Shown here: one piece after another, positions 31,674-41,697 of the stretch
How positions within the stretch are numbered: the stretch's first letter is position 1
Layout of the letters: the number at the start of each line of letters is the position of its first letter
From: Buttiauxella izardii
GTDB lineage: Bacteria; Pseudomonadota; Gammaproteobacteria; Enterobacterales; Enterobacteriaceae
Length of the DNA: 64,000 nucleotides
Direction of reading: 5' to 3'
NCBI RefSeq assembly: GCF_003601925.1
Contig: NZ_QZWH01000008.1
Location: forward strand, 1-64,000
Made by a program: the position numbers and the translations under genes
Notes under the pieces: model-generated
The model's input: the letters and a program-made list of their open reading frames with translations, nothing else
Database searches by the model: none
Told to the model about the DNA's origin: nothing

Positions 31674-31701
31674 TTGCGCTTTAATGGGGACGCCGTATAA
31701 T
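31674..31701 (+). promoter_or_regulatory. Upstream promoter for rpmH-rnpA
   Basis: TTGCGC (31674-31679), a 16-base spacer, then perfect TATAAT (31696-31701), facing rpmH. Confidence 0.65.
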
Positions 31702-31801
31702 TCCCCACCCGTCGCGTGTCACCACGGCTTTACTTTGGTCAGATCCTGGTCGTTTTAAGGGTCAAAAAGCGAATTAAGGCACGGGAAATAAGGAAAGAGA
31801 A

Positions 31802-31830
31802 TTGACTCCGGAGTGTACAATTATTACAAT
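31802..31830 (+). promoter_or_regulatory. Main promoter for rpmH-rnpA
   Basis: TTGACT (31802-31807), 17 bases, TACAAT (31825-31830). Strong sigma70 match about 100 bases before the rpmH start, as expected for a ribosomal protein gene. Confidence 0.8.
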
Positions 31831-31921
31831 CCGGCCTCTTTAATCAGCCACACTGAGGCGTTAGTCGTTTGCAGTTTCTGCAGGGCTCTTCGCTAACCCA
31901 GTGAAATTTATCCAAGTTTAG

Positions 31922-32074
<153 letters not shown>

Positions 32075-32091
32075 TAAAAGCTAACCCCTGA

Positions 32092-32451
32092 GTGGTTAAG
32101 CTCGCATTTCCCAGGGAGTTACGCTTGTTAACTCCCACTCATTTCACTTTCGTCTTCCAGCAGCCTCAACGGGCTGGCACGCCGCAAATCACCATCCTCG
32201 GCCGCCTAAATTCGCTGGGGCATCCCCGCATCGGTCTTACAGTCGCTAAGAAAAACGTTAAACGTGCACACGAACGCAATCGGATTAAACGTCTGACGCG
32301 TGAGAGTTTCCGTTTGCGTCAGCATGAACTTCCTTCGATGGATTTCGTGGTAGTGGCTAAGAAAGGGGTTGCAGACCTGGATAACCGGGCTTTATCGGAA
32401 GCATTGGAAAAGTTATGGCGCCGTCACTGTCGCCTGTCTCCCGGCTCCTGA
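32092..32451 (+). CDS. rnpA: Ribonuclease P protein component
   Basis: 119 aa, basic, as in E. coli. Signature [18 protein letters not shown] is the RNR motif that binds RNase P RNA in tRNA 5' processing. Start is GTG, as in E. coli, 17 bases after rpmH. Overlaps yidD by 37 bases. Confidence 0.98.
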   Translation: MVKLAFPRELRLLTPTHFTFVFQQPQRAGTPQITILGRLNSLGHPRIGLTVAKKNVKRAHERNRIKRLTRESFRLRQHELPSMDFVVVAKKGVADLDNRALSEALEKLWRRHCRLSPGS

Positions 32452-32672
32452 TAGGCCTGATTAGGGTCTATCAGCGCCTGATAAGTCCGCTTCTCGGGCC
32501 GCATTGCCGTTTTACTCCAACCTGTTCTCACTACGGAATTGAGGCATTGCGCAGGTTTGGGGTGCTAAAAGGCAGTTGGTTGACAGTGAAACGCGTATTA
32601 AAATGCCACCCTTTGAACCCCGGTGGAGACGATCCCGTCCCACCTGGACCTTTTGATACCAGAGAACACTAA
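32415..32672 (+). CDS. yidD: Membrane protein insertion efficiency factor YidD
   Basis: 85 aa, the E. coli length. N-terminal amphipathic or membrane-associated helix and the conserved [14 protein letters not shown] cysteine motif. Helps YidC-dependent insertion. Starts inside rnpA in another frame and ends 2 bases before yidC. Confidence 0.97.
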   Translation: MAPSLSPVSRLLIGLIRVYQRLISPLLGPHCRFTPTCSHYGIEALRRFGVLKGSWLTVKRVLKCHPLNPGGDDPVPPGPFDTREH

Positions 32673-32674
32673 CG

Positions 32675-34321
32675 ATGGATTCGCAACGCAATCTTTTTCT
32701 CATCGCTTTGTTGTTCGTGTCTTTCATGATCTGGCAAGCCTGGGAGCAGGACCACGCTCCAAAACCTCAGGTGCAGCAGACCACGCAGACTACGACCACC
32801 GCAGCAGGTAACGCCGCAAGCCAGGGTGTGCCGACCAGTGGCCAGGGGAAAATCATCACGGTTAAAACTGACGTCCTTGAGCTTTCCATCAACACCCGTG
32901 GTGGTGATGTTGAGCAGGCACAGTTGCTGACCTACCCGAAAGAGCTCAAATCCAATGAGCCGTTCCAGTTACTGGAAACCACGCCAGAGTTTATCTACCA
33001 GGCACAAAGTGGCCTGACTGGCCGTGATGGCCCGGATAACCCGGCTAATGGCGACCGTCCTCTGTATAACGTTGAAAGCGACAGCTTCGTCTTGCCGGAA
33101 GGCCAGAACGAGTTGGTGATTCCAATGACTTATACCGATGCGGCTGGCAACACCTTTACTAAGTCATTCACTCTGAAACGCGGCGAGTTCGCGGTGAGCG
33201 TGGATTACAACGTGAAGAACACCGGTGAGAAACCGCTGGAACTGGCTACTTTTGGTCAGTTGAAGCAGTCCATCAATTTGCCGACTCACCGCGATACCGG
33301 AAGCAGCAACTTTGCGTTGCATACTTTCCGTGGTGCAGCGTACTCAACGCCAGACGCGAAATACGAAAAATATAAATTCGATAAAATCGCTGACGGTGAA
33401 AACCTGAACGTTAACGCCAGCAATGGTTGGGTAGCGATGTTGCAGCAGTACTTTGCAACGGCGTGGGTTCCACGTAATCAGGGCACTAACAACTTCTATA
33501 CCACCAAACTGAGCAATGATGTGGCGGCGATTGGTTATAAATCCGCACCACAACTGGTTCAGCCAGGCCAGACAGCTCAACTGGGTAGCACCCTGTGGGT
33601 TGGCCCGGAAATTCAGGACAAAATGGCAGCCGTTGCGCCGCACCTTGACCTGACTGTGGATTATGGTTGGTTGTGGTTTATTTCTCAGCCGCTGTTCAAG
33701 CTGTTGAAATTCCTGCACAGCTTCATCGGTAACTGGGGCTTCTCCATTATCGTTATCACCTTTATCGTTCGTGGCATCATGTACCCGCTGACTAAAGCGC
33801 AGTACACCTCCATGGCGAAAATGCGTATGTTGCAGCCAAAACTGGCGGCCATGCGTGAACGTATTGGTGACGATAAGCAGCGTCAGAGCCAGGAAATGAT
33901 GGCCCTGTACAAAGCTGAGAAGGTTAACCCGTTGGGTGGCTGTCTGCCTCTGGTTATCCAGATGCCAATCTTCCTGGCGTTGTACTATATGCTGATGGGT
34001 TCCGTAGAGCTGCGCCATGCGCCGTTCGCACTGTGGATTCATGACTTGTCTGCACAAGACCCGTACTACATCCTGCCGATCCTGATGGGCTTGACGATGT
34101 TCTTCATTCAGAAGATGTCGCCAACGACAGTGACCGACCCGATGCAGCAGAAGATCATGACCTTTATGCCGGTCATCTTCACGGTGTTCTTCCTGTGGTT
34201 CCCGTCAGGCCTGGTACTGTACTATATCGTCAGTAACACCGTGACCATCATCCAGCAGCAGCTGATTTATCGCGGTCTTGAGAAACGTGGCTTACACAGC
34301 CGCGATAAGAAAAAGACCTGA
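32675..34321 (+). CDS. yidC: Membrane protein insertase YidC
   Basis: 548 aa, the E. coli length. First membrane helix (~5-22), large periplasmic beta-sandwich domain (~55-340) and five C-terminal membrane helices with the conserved core near [11 protein letters not shown] and [14 protein letters not shown]. Inserts inner-membrane proteins alone or with SecYEG. The C-terminus is basic ([16 protein letters not shown]). Confidence 0.99.
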   Translation: MDSQRNLFLIALLFVSFMIWQAWEQDHAPKPQVQQTTQTTTTAAGNAASQGVPTSGQGKIITVKTDVLELSINTRGGDVEQAQLLTYPKELKSNEPFQLLETTPEFIYQAQSGLTGRDGPDNPANGDRPLYNVESDSFVLPEGQNELVIPMTYTDAAGNTFTKSFTLKRGEFAVSVDYNVKNTGEKPLELATFGQLKQSINLPTHRDTGSSNFALHTFRGAAYSTPDAKYEKYKFDKIADGENLNVNASNGWVAMLQQYFATAWVPRNQGTNNFYTTKLSNDVAAIGYKSAPQLVQPGQTAQLGSTLWVGPEIQDKMAAVAPHLDLTVDYGWLWFISQPLFKLLKFLHSFIGNWGFSIIVITFIVRGIMYPLTKAQYTSMAKMRMLQPKLAAMRERIGDDKQRQSQEMMALYKAEKVNPLGGCLPLVIQMPIFLALYYMLMGSVELRHAPFALWIHDLSAQDPYYILPILMGLTMFFIQKMSPTTVTDPMQQKIMTFMPVIFTVFFLWFPSGLVLYYIVSNTVTIIQQQLIYRGLEKRGLHSRDKKKT

Positions 34322-34344
34322 TAAAAATTAGCGAAAAGCTTACG

Positions 34345-34372
34345 AAAGGCGGTCAATTGACCGCCTTTTTTA
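34345..34372 (+). terminator. Terminator after yidC
   Basis: Perfect palindrome AAAGGCGGTCAA/TTGACCGCCTTT followed by TTTTATTT, 23 bases after the yidC stop. Confidence 0.88.
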
Positions 34373-34380
34373 TTTCGTAG

Positions 34381-34406
34381 GGTGGATAAGCGAAGCGTCA
34401 TCCACC
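34381..34406. repeat. REP-like palindrome
   Basis: GGTGGATAAGCGAAGCGTCA then TCCACC: inverted GGTGGAT/ATCCACC arms with the AAGCGNAGCGTC centre of enterobacterial REP units. It is related to the unit at 41664. Confidence 0.75.
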
Positions 34407-34428
34407 ACTTAATAACGAAGGGGCAGTA

Positions 34429-35793
34429 ATGAGCCATAACGAGACAATCGTTGCCCAGGCGACACCGCCGGGACGTGGTGGAGTCGGTATCCTGCGCGTC
34501 TCAGGCCTTCAGGCGCGTGAAGTCGCGCAAGCGATTCTGGGCAAACTCCCTAAGCCACGCTACGCCGATTACCTGCCATTCCGTGATGCAGACGGCAGCG
34601 TTCTGGATCAAGGCATCGCGCTGTGGTTTCCCGGCCCCAACTCCTTCACCGGAGAAGACGTGCTGGAACTTCAGGGTCACGGCGGCCCGGTTATCCTCGA
34701 TTTGCTGTTAAAACGCATTGTGGCGCTTCCAGGTCTGCGCATCGCAAGGCCTGGCGAGTTCTCTGAACGTGCATTCCTTAACGATAAGCTGGATTTGGCT
34801 CAGGCCGAGGCAATTGCCGACCTGATTGACGCCAGCTCAGAACAGGCCGCTCGTTCCGCGCTAAATTCTTTGCAGGGCGCTTTCTCAGCACGCGTAAACC
34901 ATCTGGTTGAAGCGCTGACGCATCTGCGAATTTACGTCGAAGCGGCGATTGATTTTCCGGATGAAGAAATTGATTTTCTCTCCGACGGCAAAATTGAAGC
35001 GCAGCTAAACCAGGTGATTGGCGATTTGGACGCGGTTCGCGCCGAAGCGCGCCAGGGAAGTTTGCTGCGTGAAGGCATGAAAGTGGTGATTGCCGGGCGT
35101 CCAAACGCCGGGAAATCGAGTCTGCTGAACGCTCTCGCCGGGCGAGAAGCCGCGATCGTGACGGATATTGCTGGCACCACACGCGACGTTCTACGCGAAC
35201 ATATCCACATCGACGGCATGCCGCTGCATATCATTGATACCGCCGGTTTACGCGAAGCCAGCGATGAAGTTGAGCGCATCGGTATCGAACGTGCCTGGAA
35301 CGAGATCGAACAAGCTGACCGCGTGCTGTTTATGGTTGACGGCACGACAACCGACGCGACCGATCCGGCTGATATTTGGCCTGACTTTATTGCACGCTTA
35401 CCGGCGCGTTTGCCGATTACCGTGGTGCGAAACAAAGCGGATGTCACAGGCGAAACGCTGGGTCTGAGCGATGTGAATGGTCACTCACTTGTGCGCTTAT
35501 CTGCGCGTACCGGTGAAGGCGTAGATGTGCTGCGCGATCATCTTAAACAGAGCATGGGCTTTGAAACCAATATGGAAGGCGGATTCCTCGCACGCCGTCG
35601 CCATTTGCAGGCGCTGGAACAAGCGGCAACGCACCTGCAACAAGGCAAAGCGCAGCTTCTGGGCGCATGGGCTGGGGAATTGCTGGCTGAAGAATTACGT
35701 CTTTCCCAGCAGAGCCTGAGCGAAATCACCGGTGAATTTACTTCAGATGATTTGCTCGGACGCATCTTCTCGAGCTTCTGTATCGGTAAGTAA
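34429..35793 (+). CDS. mnmE: tRNA modification GTPase MnmE
   Basis: 454 aa, the E. coli length. N-terminal tetrahydrofolate-binding domain, helical domain, and an inserted G domain with [27 protein letters not shown] and NKAD. The C-terminal motif CIGK carries the essential Cys. With MnmG it makes the 5-carboxymethylaminomethyl group on wobble U34. In E. coli tnaC-tnaA follow, but here they are absent. Confidence 0.99.
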   Translation: MSHNETIVAQATPPGRGGVGILRVSGLQAREVAQAILGKLPKPRYADYLPFRDADGSVLDQGIALWFPGPNSFTGEDVLELQGHGGPVILDLLLKRIVALPGLRIARPGEFSERAFLNDKLDLAQAEAIADLIDASSEQAARSALNSLQGAFSARVNHLVEALTHLRIYVEAAIDFPDEEIDFLSDGKIEAQLNQVIGDLDAVRAEARQGSLLREGMKVVIAGRPNAGKSSLLNALAGREAAIVTDIAGTTRDVLREHIHIDGMPLHIIDTAGLREASDEVERIGIERAWNEIEQADRVLFMVDGTTTDATDPADIWPDFIARLPARLPITVVRNKADVTGETLGLSDVNGHSLVRLSARTGEGVDVLRDHLKQSMGFETNMEGGFLARRRHLQALEQAATHLQQGKAQLLGAWAGELLAEELRLSQQSLSEITGEFTSDDLLGRIFSSFCIGK

Positions 35794-35826
35794 GCGAAAA
35801 AGTAAGCAGGCGCTCACTTTTCACTC

Positions 35827-35860
35827 ATCCCGCAAAGCTCATGGCTTTGCGGGATTTTTT
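35827..35860 (+). terminator. Terminator after mnmE
   Basis: ATCCCGCAAAGC, TCAT, GGCTTTGCGGGAT, then seven T. Confidence 0.92.
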
Positions 35861-35866
35861 TGGTCG

Positions 35867-36913
35867 TTACGGCAATTTAAAGCCCGGGATTCTCGCCATA
35901 ATGCTGTTCAGTAGCGCTTCGTCAGAAATCCCCTGGAAGTCATAACGCGGTGTGTATGGCGATTCGAGCGCCATAAGCTCATCTTCAGTCAGCGTGATAT
36001 CCAGTGATGCCACCGCATCGTCGATTTGCTGAATGCTGCTTGCGCCCACCAGCGGAGCCGTCACCACCGGGTTTTTACGCAACCACGCCAGGGCGATTTG
36101 CGCACGAGAAACGCCACGGGCGGCGGCAATATCGCCAACGGCATCAATGATTTGGCGATCGCTTTCCTTCGTGAATTGGGTATAGAGCATATCGGCAAAA
36201 CCATCTTTGCCTGAGCGTTCAGTCGTTTTCGCATCATCCCAGCCACGCGCCAGACGACCTCGTGCCAGCGGACTCCAGACCATGGTTCCCACGCCTTCGT
36301 CGGCGCACAGCGGCAGCATTTCGCGTTCTTCTTCCCGCGCCAGCAAGTTGTAGTGGTTTTGCATCGTAACGAAGCGCGCCCAGCCGTTGGCTTTTTGCAT
36401 ATGCAGCGCTTTGCTAAATTCCCAGGCATGCATCGAGGAGGCCCCGAGATAACGCACTTTCCCGGCTTTCACCACGTCGTGCAACGCTTCGAGGGTTTCT
36501 TCGAGCGGCGTGGAGTTATCCATACGGTGGATTAAATACAGATCGACATAATCAGTGCCTAATCGACGCAAACTATGGTCGATTTCCGCCATGATCGCTT
36601 TACGAGATAACCCTTTGCCATTTGGCCCAGAGCGCATTGGGTGGCGAATTTTGGTCGCAATCACCACATCATCACGGTTGGCATAATCTTTTAATGCCCG
36701 TCCAAGAATTTCTTCACTGCTTCCCTGGGAATACAGATTTGCGGTATCAAAAAAGTTAATTCCGCTTTCCAGCGCGTGTTTGATCAGCGGGCGACTCTGC
36801 GCCTCATCCAGCGACCATACAGGATGGCCACGGCCAGGTTCACCGTAAGTCATTGCTCCAATGGCCACAGGTGAAACATCTAATCCGGTATTGCCTAGTT
36901 TGATATAACGCAT
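35867..36913 (-). CDS. Aldo/keto reductase (YajO-like)
   Basis: 348 aa NADPH-dependent TIM-barrel oxidoreductase. The AKR tetrad is visible: D56 (FFDTANLYS), Y61, K88 (IATKIR) and H129 (LYLIHRMD). Pattern closest to E. coli YajO/YdhF-type enzymes. The ATG at 36913 is behind GAGGAA. The frame extends upstream to 36994 without a better site. Divergent from an AraC-type gene, which is probably its regulator. The pair occupies the place of tna, mdtL and yidZ in E. coli. Substrate unknown. Confidence 0.9.
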   Translation of the reverse strand: MRYIKLGNTGLDVSPVAIGAMTYGEPGRGHPVWSLDEAQSRPLIKHALESGINFFDTANLYSQGSSEEILGRALKDYANRDDVVIATKIRHPMRSGPNGKGLSRKAIMAEIDHSLRRLGTDYVDLYLIHRMDNSTPLEETLEALHDVVKAGKVRYLGASSMHAWEFSKALHMQKANGWARFVTMQNHYNLLAREEEREMLPLCADEGVGTMVWSPLARGRLARGWDDAKTTERSGKDGFADMLYTQFTKESDRQIIDAVGDIAAARGVSRAQIALAWLRKNPVVTAPLVGASSIQQIDDAVASLDITLTEDELMALESPYTPRYDFQGISDEALLNSIMARIPGFKLP

Positions 36914-37016
36914 CGGTGATTCCTCGGGAGAAGTAAACAAATCAGGCTGTAGTTTACGCGCAGGAAATAGAACGATGAATGCGCTAAAATTCACGAAACA
37001 TGCTCAGGAGTTCAAA

Positions 37017-37949
37017 ATGCACAGCGATCCGTTTTCAGATTTTCTTCGTCTGGCCGATGCAAAACCAGTCGTTGCCGGAGGTTTTAGCGCAGGCGGCGAC
37101 TGGGCGATACGCTTCCCAAAGCCTGAATACCTTAAATTTTTTGCACTGGTGAAAGGGCGCTGCGTTCTGATGTTTGAAGGTGAAAGAACGCCGGTTTACG
37201 TCGAAGAAGGCGACGTATTTTTGCTTTCTTCCACGCCATCGTTTGTGCTGGCAAGTGATTGCATCACCGAGCCGGTAGACGCCAAAGCCTTGTTTAGCGG
37301 CAGTCACAACAAAACCGCAGTCATTGGCGACTGCAAAGACTGCATTCAGCTTGGCGGCCACGTTAAGCTTGATCCAGATAGCGGAAAGCTGTTGGCACAA
37401 GTGTTGCCGCCGTTAATCCACGTGCGAGCATCCTCGCAACAAGCAGGTGTTTTATCGTGGCTGCTTGAACAACTGGTGCGAGAAGTTTCTCAACCCCTTC
37501 CCGGTTTTAGTGTCGTTTCGATGCAGCTCACTCAATTGATGTTTGTGCAGATCTTGCGTGAATATCTGCAAACCGCCACGGATCTGCCGTGCAACTGGCT
37601 CAAAGCCGTCAGCGATAAACGTCTCCAGCCTGCGCTAGCATTAATGCACAACGATCCGGCGCAAAACTGGCAGTTAAGTGAACTGGCAAAGGCCGCAGCG
37701 ATGTCGCGCACCAGTTTTGCGGTGTATTTCAAGTCGATCGCTGGTGTCGCGCCATTGACCTACCTGACGCAATGGCGCATGTATTTAGCCGGGCAATCAC
37801 TTCGTAAAAGTGAGCTGTCGGTCTCCACGCTGGCGCTTCAATACGGTTACGCCTCCGAAAGCGCATTTAGTACCGCCTTCAAGCGCATCAATGGCGTTTC
37901 TCCACGCAATTATCGAAATTTAAAAATGGCGGAGCTGGCAGACAATTAA
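37017..37949 (+). CDS. AraC-family regulator with N-terminal cupin
   Basis: 310 aa. Cupin-type sensing domain (~10-190; PEYLKFFALVKGRCVLMFEG is the barrel core) and a C-terminal double HTH with LSELAKAAAMSRTSFAVYF and ALQYGYASESAFSTAFKRIN. The AraC_binding/Cupin_6 group often sits beside, and controls, aldo/keto reductase or dehydrogenase genes. The ATG at 37017 follows CAGGAG, and the longer frame from 36975 lacks a site. The 103-base gap to the divergent reductase gene should hold the operator. Confidence 0.88.
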   Translation: MHSDPFSDFLRLADAKPVVAGGFSAGGDWAIRFPKPEYLKFFALVKGRCVLMFEGERTPVYVEEGDVFLLSSTPSFVLASDCITEPVDAKALFSGSHNKTAVIGDCKDCIQLGGHVKLDPDSGKLLAQVLPPLIHVRASSQQAGVLSWLLEQLVREVSQPLPGFSVVSMQLTQLMFVQILREYLQTATDLPCNWLKAVSDKRLQPALALMHNDPAQNWQLSELAKAAAMSRTSFAVYFKSIAGVAPLTYLTQWRMYLAGQSLRKSELSVSTLALQYGYASESAFSTAFKRINGVSPRNYRNLKMAELADN

Positions 37950-38082
37950 AATCAAAATATTCATGGGCTTGATCATTTGTTGAGGTTTTGATCGTTTTTT
38001 ATCCATGGCGGGCCGTGCGTTTCCCCGCTAAAAAACCTACAATCGAGAACAGAGTACATTGCCTGGTATCAAGGAGAGACAA

Positions 38083-38799
38083 ATGGCAACGCATTTCGCA
38101 AGATGGACGATCAACCCAAAGTACCCCTTTTCAAGCCGGCTGAATGACGAATGTCATGCCCACGCCCGCCAGATGCCAGAACACCGCCGCTCACGATTTT
38201 TAGCCTCCCGCAGTCTGTTGGCTGAATTGCTTCATATGCTGTATGGCATTCAACAATTGCCGAAAATCATCACCGACGCCGCCGGACGCCCACATTTTGC
38301 CGACCCTTCACTGACCGATTTCAGCATTGCCTACGCCGGAAACAAAGTCGGCGTATTGATCACGACCGAAGGCCGTTGTGGGTTGGATATCGAGATAAAT
38401 CAGTCGTTCGGCAATCTTCCTTCTGTTGCCGCTTCTTCAAGCTTTCGCAGTAATGAGTCCATCTGGATAAACAACCAAAAAAATCCGGGTGAGGCCAAAG
38501 CGCAGCTGCGCACCTTGCATCAAAGCGCATTTAAGTTGACGGGGCGCGAAGAAAGTTTGCAGCTTCTGCCGGGTGCCGGGCGCACACGCGTGAGTGACCA
38601 GACTGAAATAGAAGCGATCAGCGACGTAGAAGGGTTACTGATTTGGGGTTGTGTGGTTTCTCCCGCAATCGAAAAACTGAGTTTGTGGGAGTTTGAAAGC
38701 CCGCAAAACTGGCATAGTCTGTGGGATGTTCAATCTCGCTACCGGGATCCCGACGGCAGCATCATTCGCTTAACCAGTATGTCGTCCGAAAAAGCGTAA
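38083..38799 (+). CDS. yieE: 4'-phosphopantetheinyl transferase-like protein YieE
   Basis: 238 aa, similar to E. coli YieE throughout (ATHFARW, SRFLASRSLLAELLHMLYGI, SIAYAGNKVGVLITTEG). The Mg-binding motif GLDIEI, equivalent to the G-[IV]-D-x-E of Sfp-type transferases, is present near 105. The second transferase motif, normally W-x-KEA-x-x-K, is only faintly matched by FKLTGREES, so activity is uncertain. Starts behind AAGGAGAG and is followed 36 bases later by yieF. Confidence 0.88.
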   Translation: MATHFARWTINPKYPFSSRLNDECHAHARQMPEHRRSRFLASRSLLAELLHMLYGIQQLPKIITDAAGRPHFADPSLTDFSIAYAGNKVGVLITTEGRCGLDIEINQSFGNLPSVAASSSFRSNESIWINNQKNPGEAKAQLRTLHQSAFKLTGREESLQLLPGAGRTRVSDQTEIEAISDVEGLLIWGCVVSPAIEKLSLWEFESPQNWHSLWDVQSRYRDPDGSIIRLTSMSSEKA

Positions 38800-38835
38800 T
38801 ATCAAAATTCAGCGTCCTGACACCAAGGAGTATTC

Positions 38836-39402
38836 ATGTCCGACACGTTAAAGATTGTCACGTTATTAGGTAGCCTTCGACAGGGTTCATTCAACGCCAT
38901 GGTGGCGCGCACGTTGCCACGAATCGCACCGGCTGGAATGAGTATTGACGCATTACCGTCGATTAAAGACATTCCGTTGTATGACGCCGATATGCAGCAA
39001 GAAGAGGGTTTCCCGGCGACCGTGGAAGCGATTGCCGAGCAAATTCGCGCCGCAGATGGCGTGGTGATCGTGACGCCGGAATATAACTATTCGGTGCCGG
39101 GCGGCTTGAAGAACGCTATCGACTGGCTGTCACGCTTGCCGGAACAGCCGCTGGCAGGAAAACCGGTGCTGATCCAAACCAGTTCAATGGGCGCGATTGG
39201 CGGCGCGCGCTGCCAGTATCATCTGCGCCAGATTCTGGTGTTCTTAGACGCGATGGTGATGAACAAGCCCGAATTTATGGGCGGCGTGATTCAGAATAAA
39301 GTGGATGCGCAAACGGGCGAAGTGGTTGATCAAAGCACGCTCGATCATCTGTCCGGGCAGCTCACGGCGTTTGGCGATTATATTCAGCGAGTTAAACGCT
39401 AG
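38836..39402 (+). CDS. yieF: NAD(P)H-dependent FMN quinone/chromate reductase YieF
   Basis: 188 aa flavodoxin-like reductase. FMN loop [16 protein letters not shown] (~10-25) and [21 protein letters not shown] (~78-98) are family signatures. Reduces quinones and, in vitro, chromate. Ends 4 bases inside the convergent ramR gene. AAGGAG ribosome site. Confidence 0.96.
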   Translation: MSDTLKIVTLLGSLRQGSFNAMVARTLPRIAPAGMSIDALPSIKDIPLYDADMQQEEGFPATVEAIAEQIRAADGVVIVTPEYNYSVPGGLKNAIDWLSRLPEQPLAGKPVLIQTSSMGAIGGARCQYHLRQILVFLDAMVMNKPEFMGGVIQNKVDAQTGEVVDQSTLDHLSGQLTAFGDYIQRVKR

Positions 39403-39971
39403 TTAGCCAAAGCACGCCACATCGTCTCAAAACCTAACGCTTTAAAATCGCCAGCTCGTTCCGGTTCGCGGCTGGCGAACTCCATCGTCGTTTCTGCCAG
39501 GGACGAAAAAATAGCATCGCTAAATGCGCGATACGGCCCGCTGCTGAAGGCTTTTAAGATCGATTGCGAGCAAATTTCGTGTAATTCCGGGAACAACTCC
39601 GCCACTTTCTGCTTGGTTTCTTCGTCAATTTTATCGCTCACTGCGAGCTGGCGAATCGCGCGATGCGCTTGCGGATTGGCAATCGCCCAGTCGATGTAAC
39701 TGTTCCAGATATAGCGGGTGTATTCCTTCGGTTCCTTCAACGTGCGGTCGAGATTCGCCTGCATCGCCAACAGTAAACCTTGCTTCAAATGTAGATAAAG
39801 CTCGTTGAGCAAATCATCCTTCGTGGCGAAATAGCGAAACAGCGTGCCTTCTGCAACCTTTGCGGCACGGGCAATCTGCGCGGTAGACGCCACAATACCC
39901 GACTGGCCAATGGCAATAGTCGCCGCTTCCAGTAACGCTAGTTTTTTATCTTCACTCTTCGGACGAGCCAC
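39399..39971 (-). CDS. ramR: TetR-family repressor RamR
   Basis: 190 aa. N-terminus [20 protein letters not shown] and the HTH segment [20 protein letters not shown] match Salmonella and Klebsiella RamR closely, as does the C-terminal GFETMWRAL. RamR represses ramA, and bile acids or drugs release it. Divergent from romA-ramA across a region with a perfect inverted repeat. Confidence 0.93.
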   Translation of the reverse strand: MARPKSEDKKLALLEAATIAIGQSGIVASTAQIARAAKVAEGTLFRYFATKDDLLNELYLHLKQGLLLAMQANLDRTLKEPKEYTRYIWNSYIDWAIANPQAHRAIRQLAVSDKIDEETKQKVAELFPELHEICSQSILKAFSSGPYRAFSDAIFSSLAETTMEFASREPERAGDFKALGFETMWRALAN

Positions 39972-40083
39972 AACGATTAACCCTCAAAATTAACGAAAGC
40001 GAATTGAATCACGCGAGCTACGCCACTGCAACGCTGAATGTCAGCGATTGAAAAGCATCTTGACGCAGGTCACTCTGTATCTA

Positions 40084-40107
40084 TAATGAGTGCTTACTCA
40101 CTCATTA
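40084..40107. promoter_or_regulatory. RamR operator
   Basis: TAATGAGTG and CACTCATTA form perfect 9-bp inverted arms around CTTACT between ramR and romA. The Salmonella RamR site is built from the same ATGAGTG/CACTCAT halves. Confidence 0.88.
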
Positions 40108-40160
40108 TCAAGTTTTGTTAGCAACGTTCAAGTGGAAGGGGCGTACATGCGGGCCAGGAT

Positions 40161-41276
40161 ATGAAACGTCTCTCCTTATGCGCGGTTATTATTATGTTGA
40201 TTGCTACAGCAGCCAGTTTGCCTTTTGTCCTGAATGCCGGGTTTGGTCAGGCTCCGCAGGGAGAAGGTTTAAGTTTAGTCGAACGTTCTGCCAATTACGT
40301 GGATGGGCAATTCCGCAACCAGGTGCCAACCCAAAGTTATACCGGGAAGAAAAGTATCCTCGCGGCATCGTGGGAATTTTTAACCTCTCGCACTGAAAAC
40401 GCGCGCCCGCAACAGCCGCTGCCGCTGGTTAAAACCGATCTGGCCAGCCTGCCGCTGGAACAAGACACCATGGTTTGGCTCGGCCACTCCTCGTGGTATT
40501 TGCAGCTGGCGGGAAAACGCATTCTTATCGATCCGGTTTTTAGTCGTTACGCCGCGCCATTTTCATTTCTGAATAAAGCTTTTCCAGGGGATTACCCTTG
40601 GACGGCAGAGTCGATGCCGGAAATCGATCTGCTGATTATTTCCCACGACCATTACGATCATCTGGATTACGCCACTATCAAAGCGCTGAAACCTAAAATC
40701 CGCCAGATAATCACTCCGCTCGGTGTCGGTTCGCATCTGCGTTATTGGGGCGTAAATAGCGACATCATTCATGAAAAAGACTGGAACCAGGCGGTAAAAA
40801 TCTCGAATGCGCTAACGGTTCACGTTTTGCCTGCACGTCATTTTTCAGGCCGTGGCCTGAAAAGAAACCAGACGCTTTGGGCGAGTTTCATGTTCGTGAC
40901 CGACAAGCAGAAGGTTTATTACAGCGGTGACACCGGCTACGGGCCGCATTTCAAAGCCATCGGTGAACAGTTTGGTTTCGTGGATATCGCAATTATGGAA
41001 AACGGCCAGTACGACGAGGACTGGAACAACATTCATATGATGCCAAAAGAAACCGCGCAGGCCGCCGTGGATTTGAATGCACGCGCCATTCTACCGGGGC
41101 ATGCGGGCCGCTTTGTGCTGGCAAAACATACCTGGGATGCACCGTATAAAAGCCTGAGCGAAGCCAGTTCCGGCGAACCATTCCGCCTGTTAACACCGAA
41201 GCAGGGTGAGCCCGTTTTGGTGAACGACAACACTCAACAATTTAGCGCCTGGTGGGAATCAGCCAGTGCCATGTAA
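40161..41276 (+). CDS. romA: Metallo-beta-lactamase-fold hydrolase RomA
   Basis: 371 aa. Signal-anchor-like N-terminus (LCAVIIMLIATAASLPFVL), then an MBL fold of the NAPE-PLD/UlaG type: HDHYDHLD for the metal site, then ARHFSGRG, YYSGDTGYG and LPGHAGRF. romA precedes ramA in Klebsiella and Enterobacter and was named for reduced outer-membrane protein on overexpression. Its substrate is unknown. The start has only a close GGAT as ribosome site. Twenty-one bases separate it from ramA. Confidence 0.9.
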   Translation: MKRLSLCAVIIMLIATAASLPFVLNAGFGQAPQGEGLSLVERSANYVDGQFRNQVPTQSYTGKKSILAASWEFLTSRTENARPQQPLPLVKTDLASLPLEQDTMVWLGHSSWYLQLAGKRILIDPVFSRYAAPFSFLNKAFPGDYPWTAESMPEIDLLIISHDHYDHLDYATIKALKPKIRQIITPLGVGSHLRYWGVNSDIIHEKDWNQAVKISNALTVHVLPARHFSGRGLKRNQTLWASFMFVTDKQKVYYSGDTGYGPHFKAIGEQFGFVDIAIMENGQYDEDWNNIHMMPKETAQAAVDLNARAILPGHAGRFVLAKHTWDAPYKSLSEASSGEPFRLLTPKQGEPVLVNDNTQQFSAWWESASAM

Positions 41277-41297
41277 GCGAATCGCGCGGGGGGACGA

Positions 41298-41639
41298 ATG
41301 ACTATTTCAGCTCAGGTTATCGACACAATTGTTGAGTGGATTGACGACAATTTGCACCAGCCATTACGGATTGATGATATTGCCGATCATGCGGGTTATT
41401 CGAAGTGGCACTTGCAGCGTTTGTTTATGCAGTACAAAGGCGAGAGTCTGGGGAAATACATCCGTGACCGCAAATTGTTGCTGGCCGCGCGGGATTTACG
41501 CGATACCGATAACAAGGTCTACGATATTAGTTTGAAGTATGGTTTTGATTCGCAGCAGACGTTTACGCGGATATTTACACGTACGTTCCACCAGCCGCCG
41601 GGGCGGTATCGAAGGGAAAATCATAGCCAGTCGCAATGA
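41298..41639 (+). CDS. ramA: AraC-family multidrug-resistance activator RamA
   Basis: 113 aa, single AraC DNA-binding module with two HTHs. MTISAQVIDTIVEWIDDNLH and GYSKWHLQRLFMQYKGESLG match Klebsiella and Enterobacter RamA almost residue for residue. It activates acrAB-tolC and micF by binding mar boxes, giving multidrug tolerance. Ribosome site GGGGGGA. The stop codon lies inside the terminator hairpin. Confidence 0.97.
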   Translation: MTISAQVIDTIVEWIDDNLHQPLRIDDIADHAGYSKWHLQRLFMQYKGESLGKYIRDRKLLLAARDLRDTDNKVYDISLKYGFDSQQTFTRIFTRTFHQPPGRYRRENHSQSQ

Positions 41640-41651
41640 CTGGCTATTTTT
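41623..41651 (+). terminator. Terminator overlapping the ramA stop
   Basis: ATAGCCAGTC, GCAAT, GACTGGCTAT then TTTT. The ramA TGA (41637-41639) is at the loop/stem junction. Confidence 0.88.
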
Positions 41652-41663
41652 ACGGTCACGCAG

Positions 41664-41689
41664 GCCGGATAAGCAAAGCGTCATCCGGC
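41664..41689. repeat. REP element
   Basis: GCCGGATAAGCAAAGCGTCA then TCCGGC: classic REP palindrome with GCCGGAT/ATCCGGC arms, between ramA and convergent adeP. Confidence 0.85.
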
Positions 41690-41697
41690 ACAATCAA

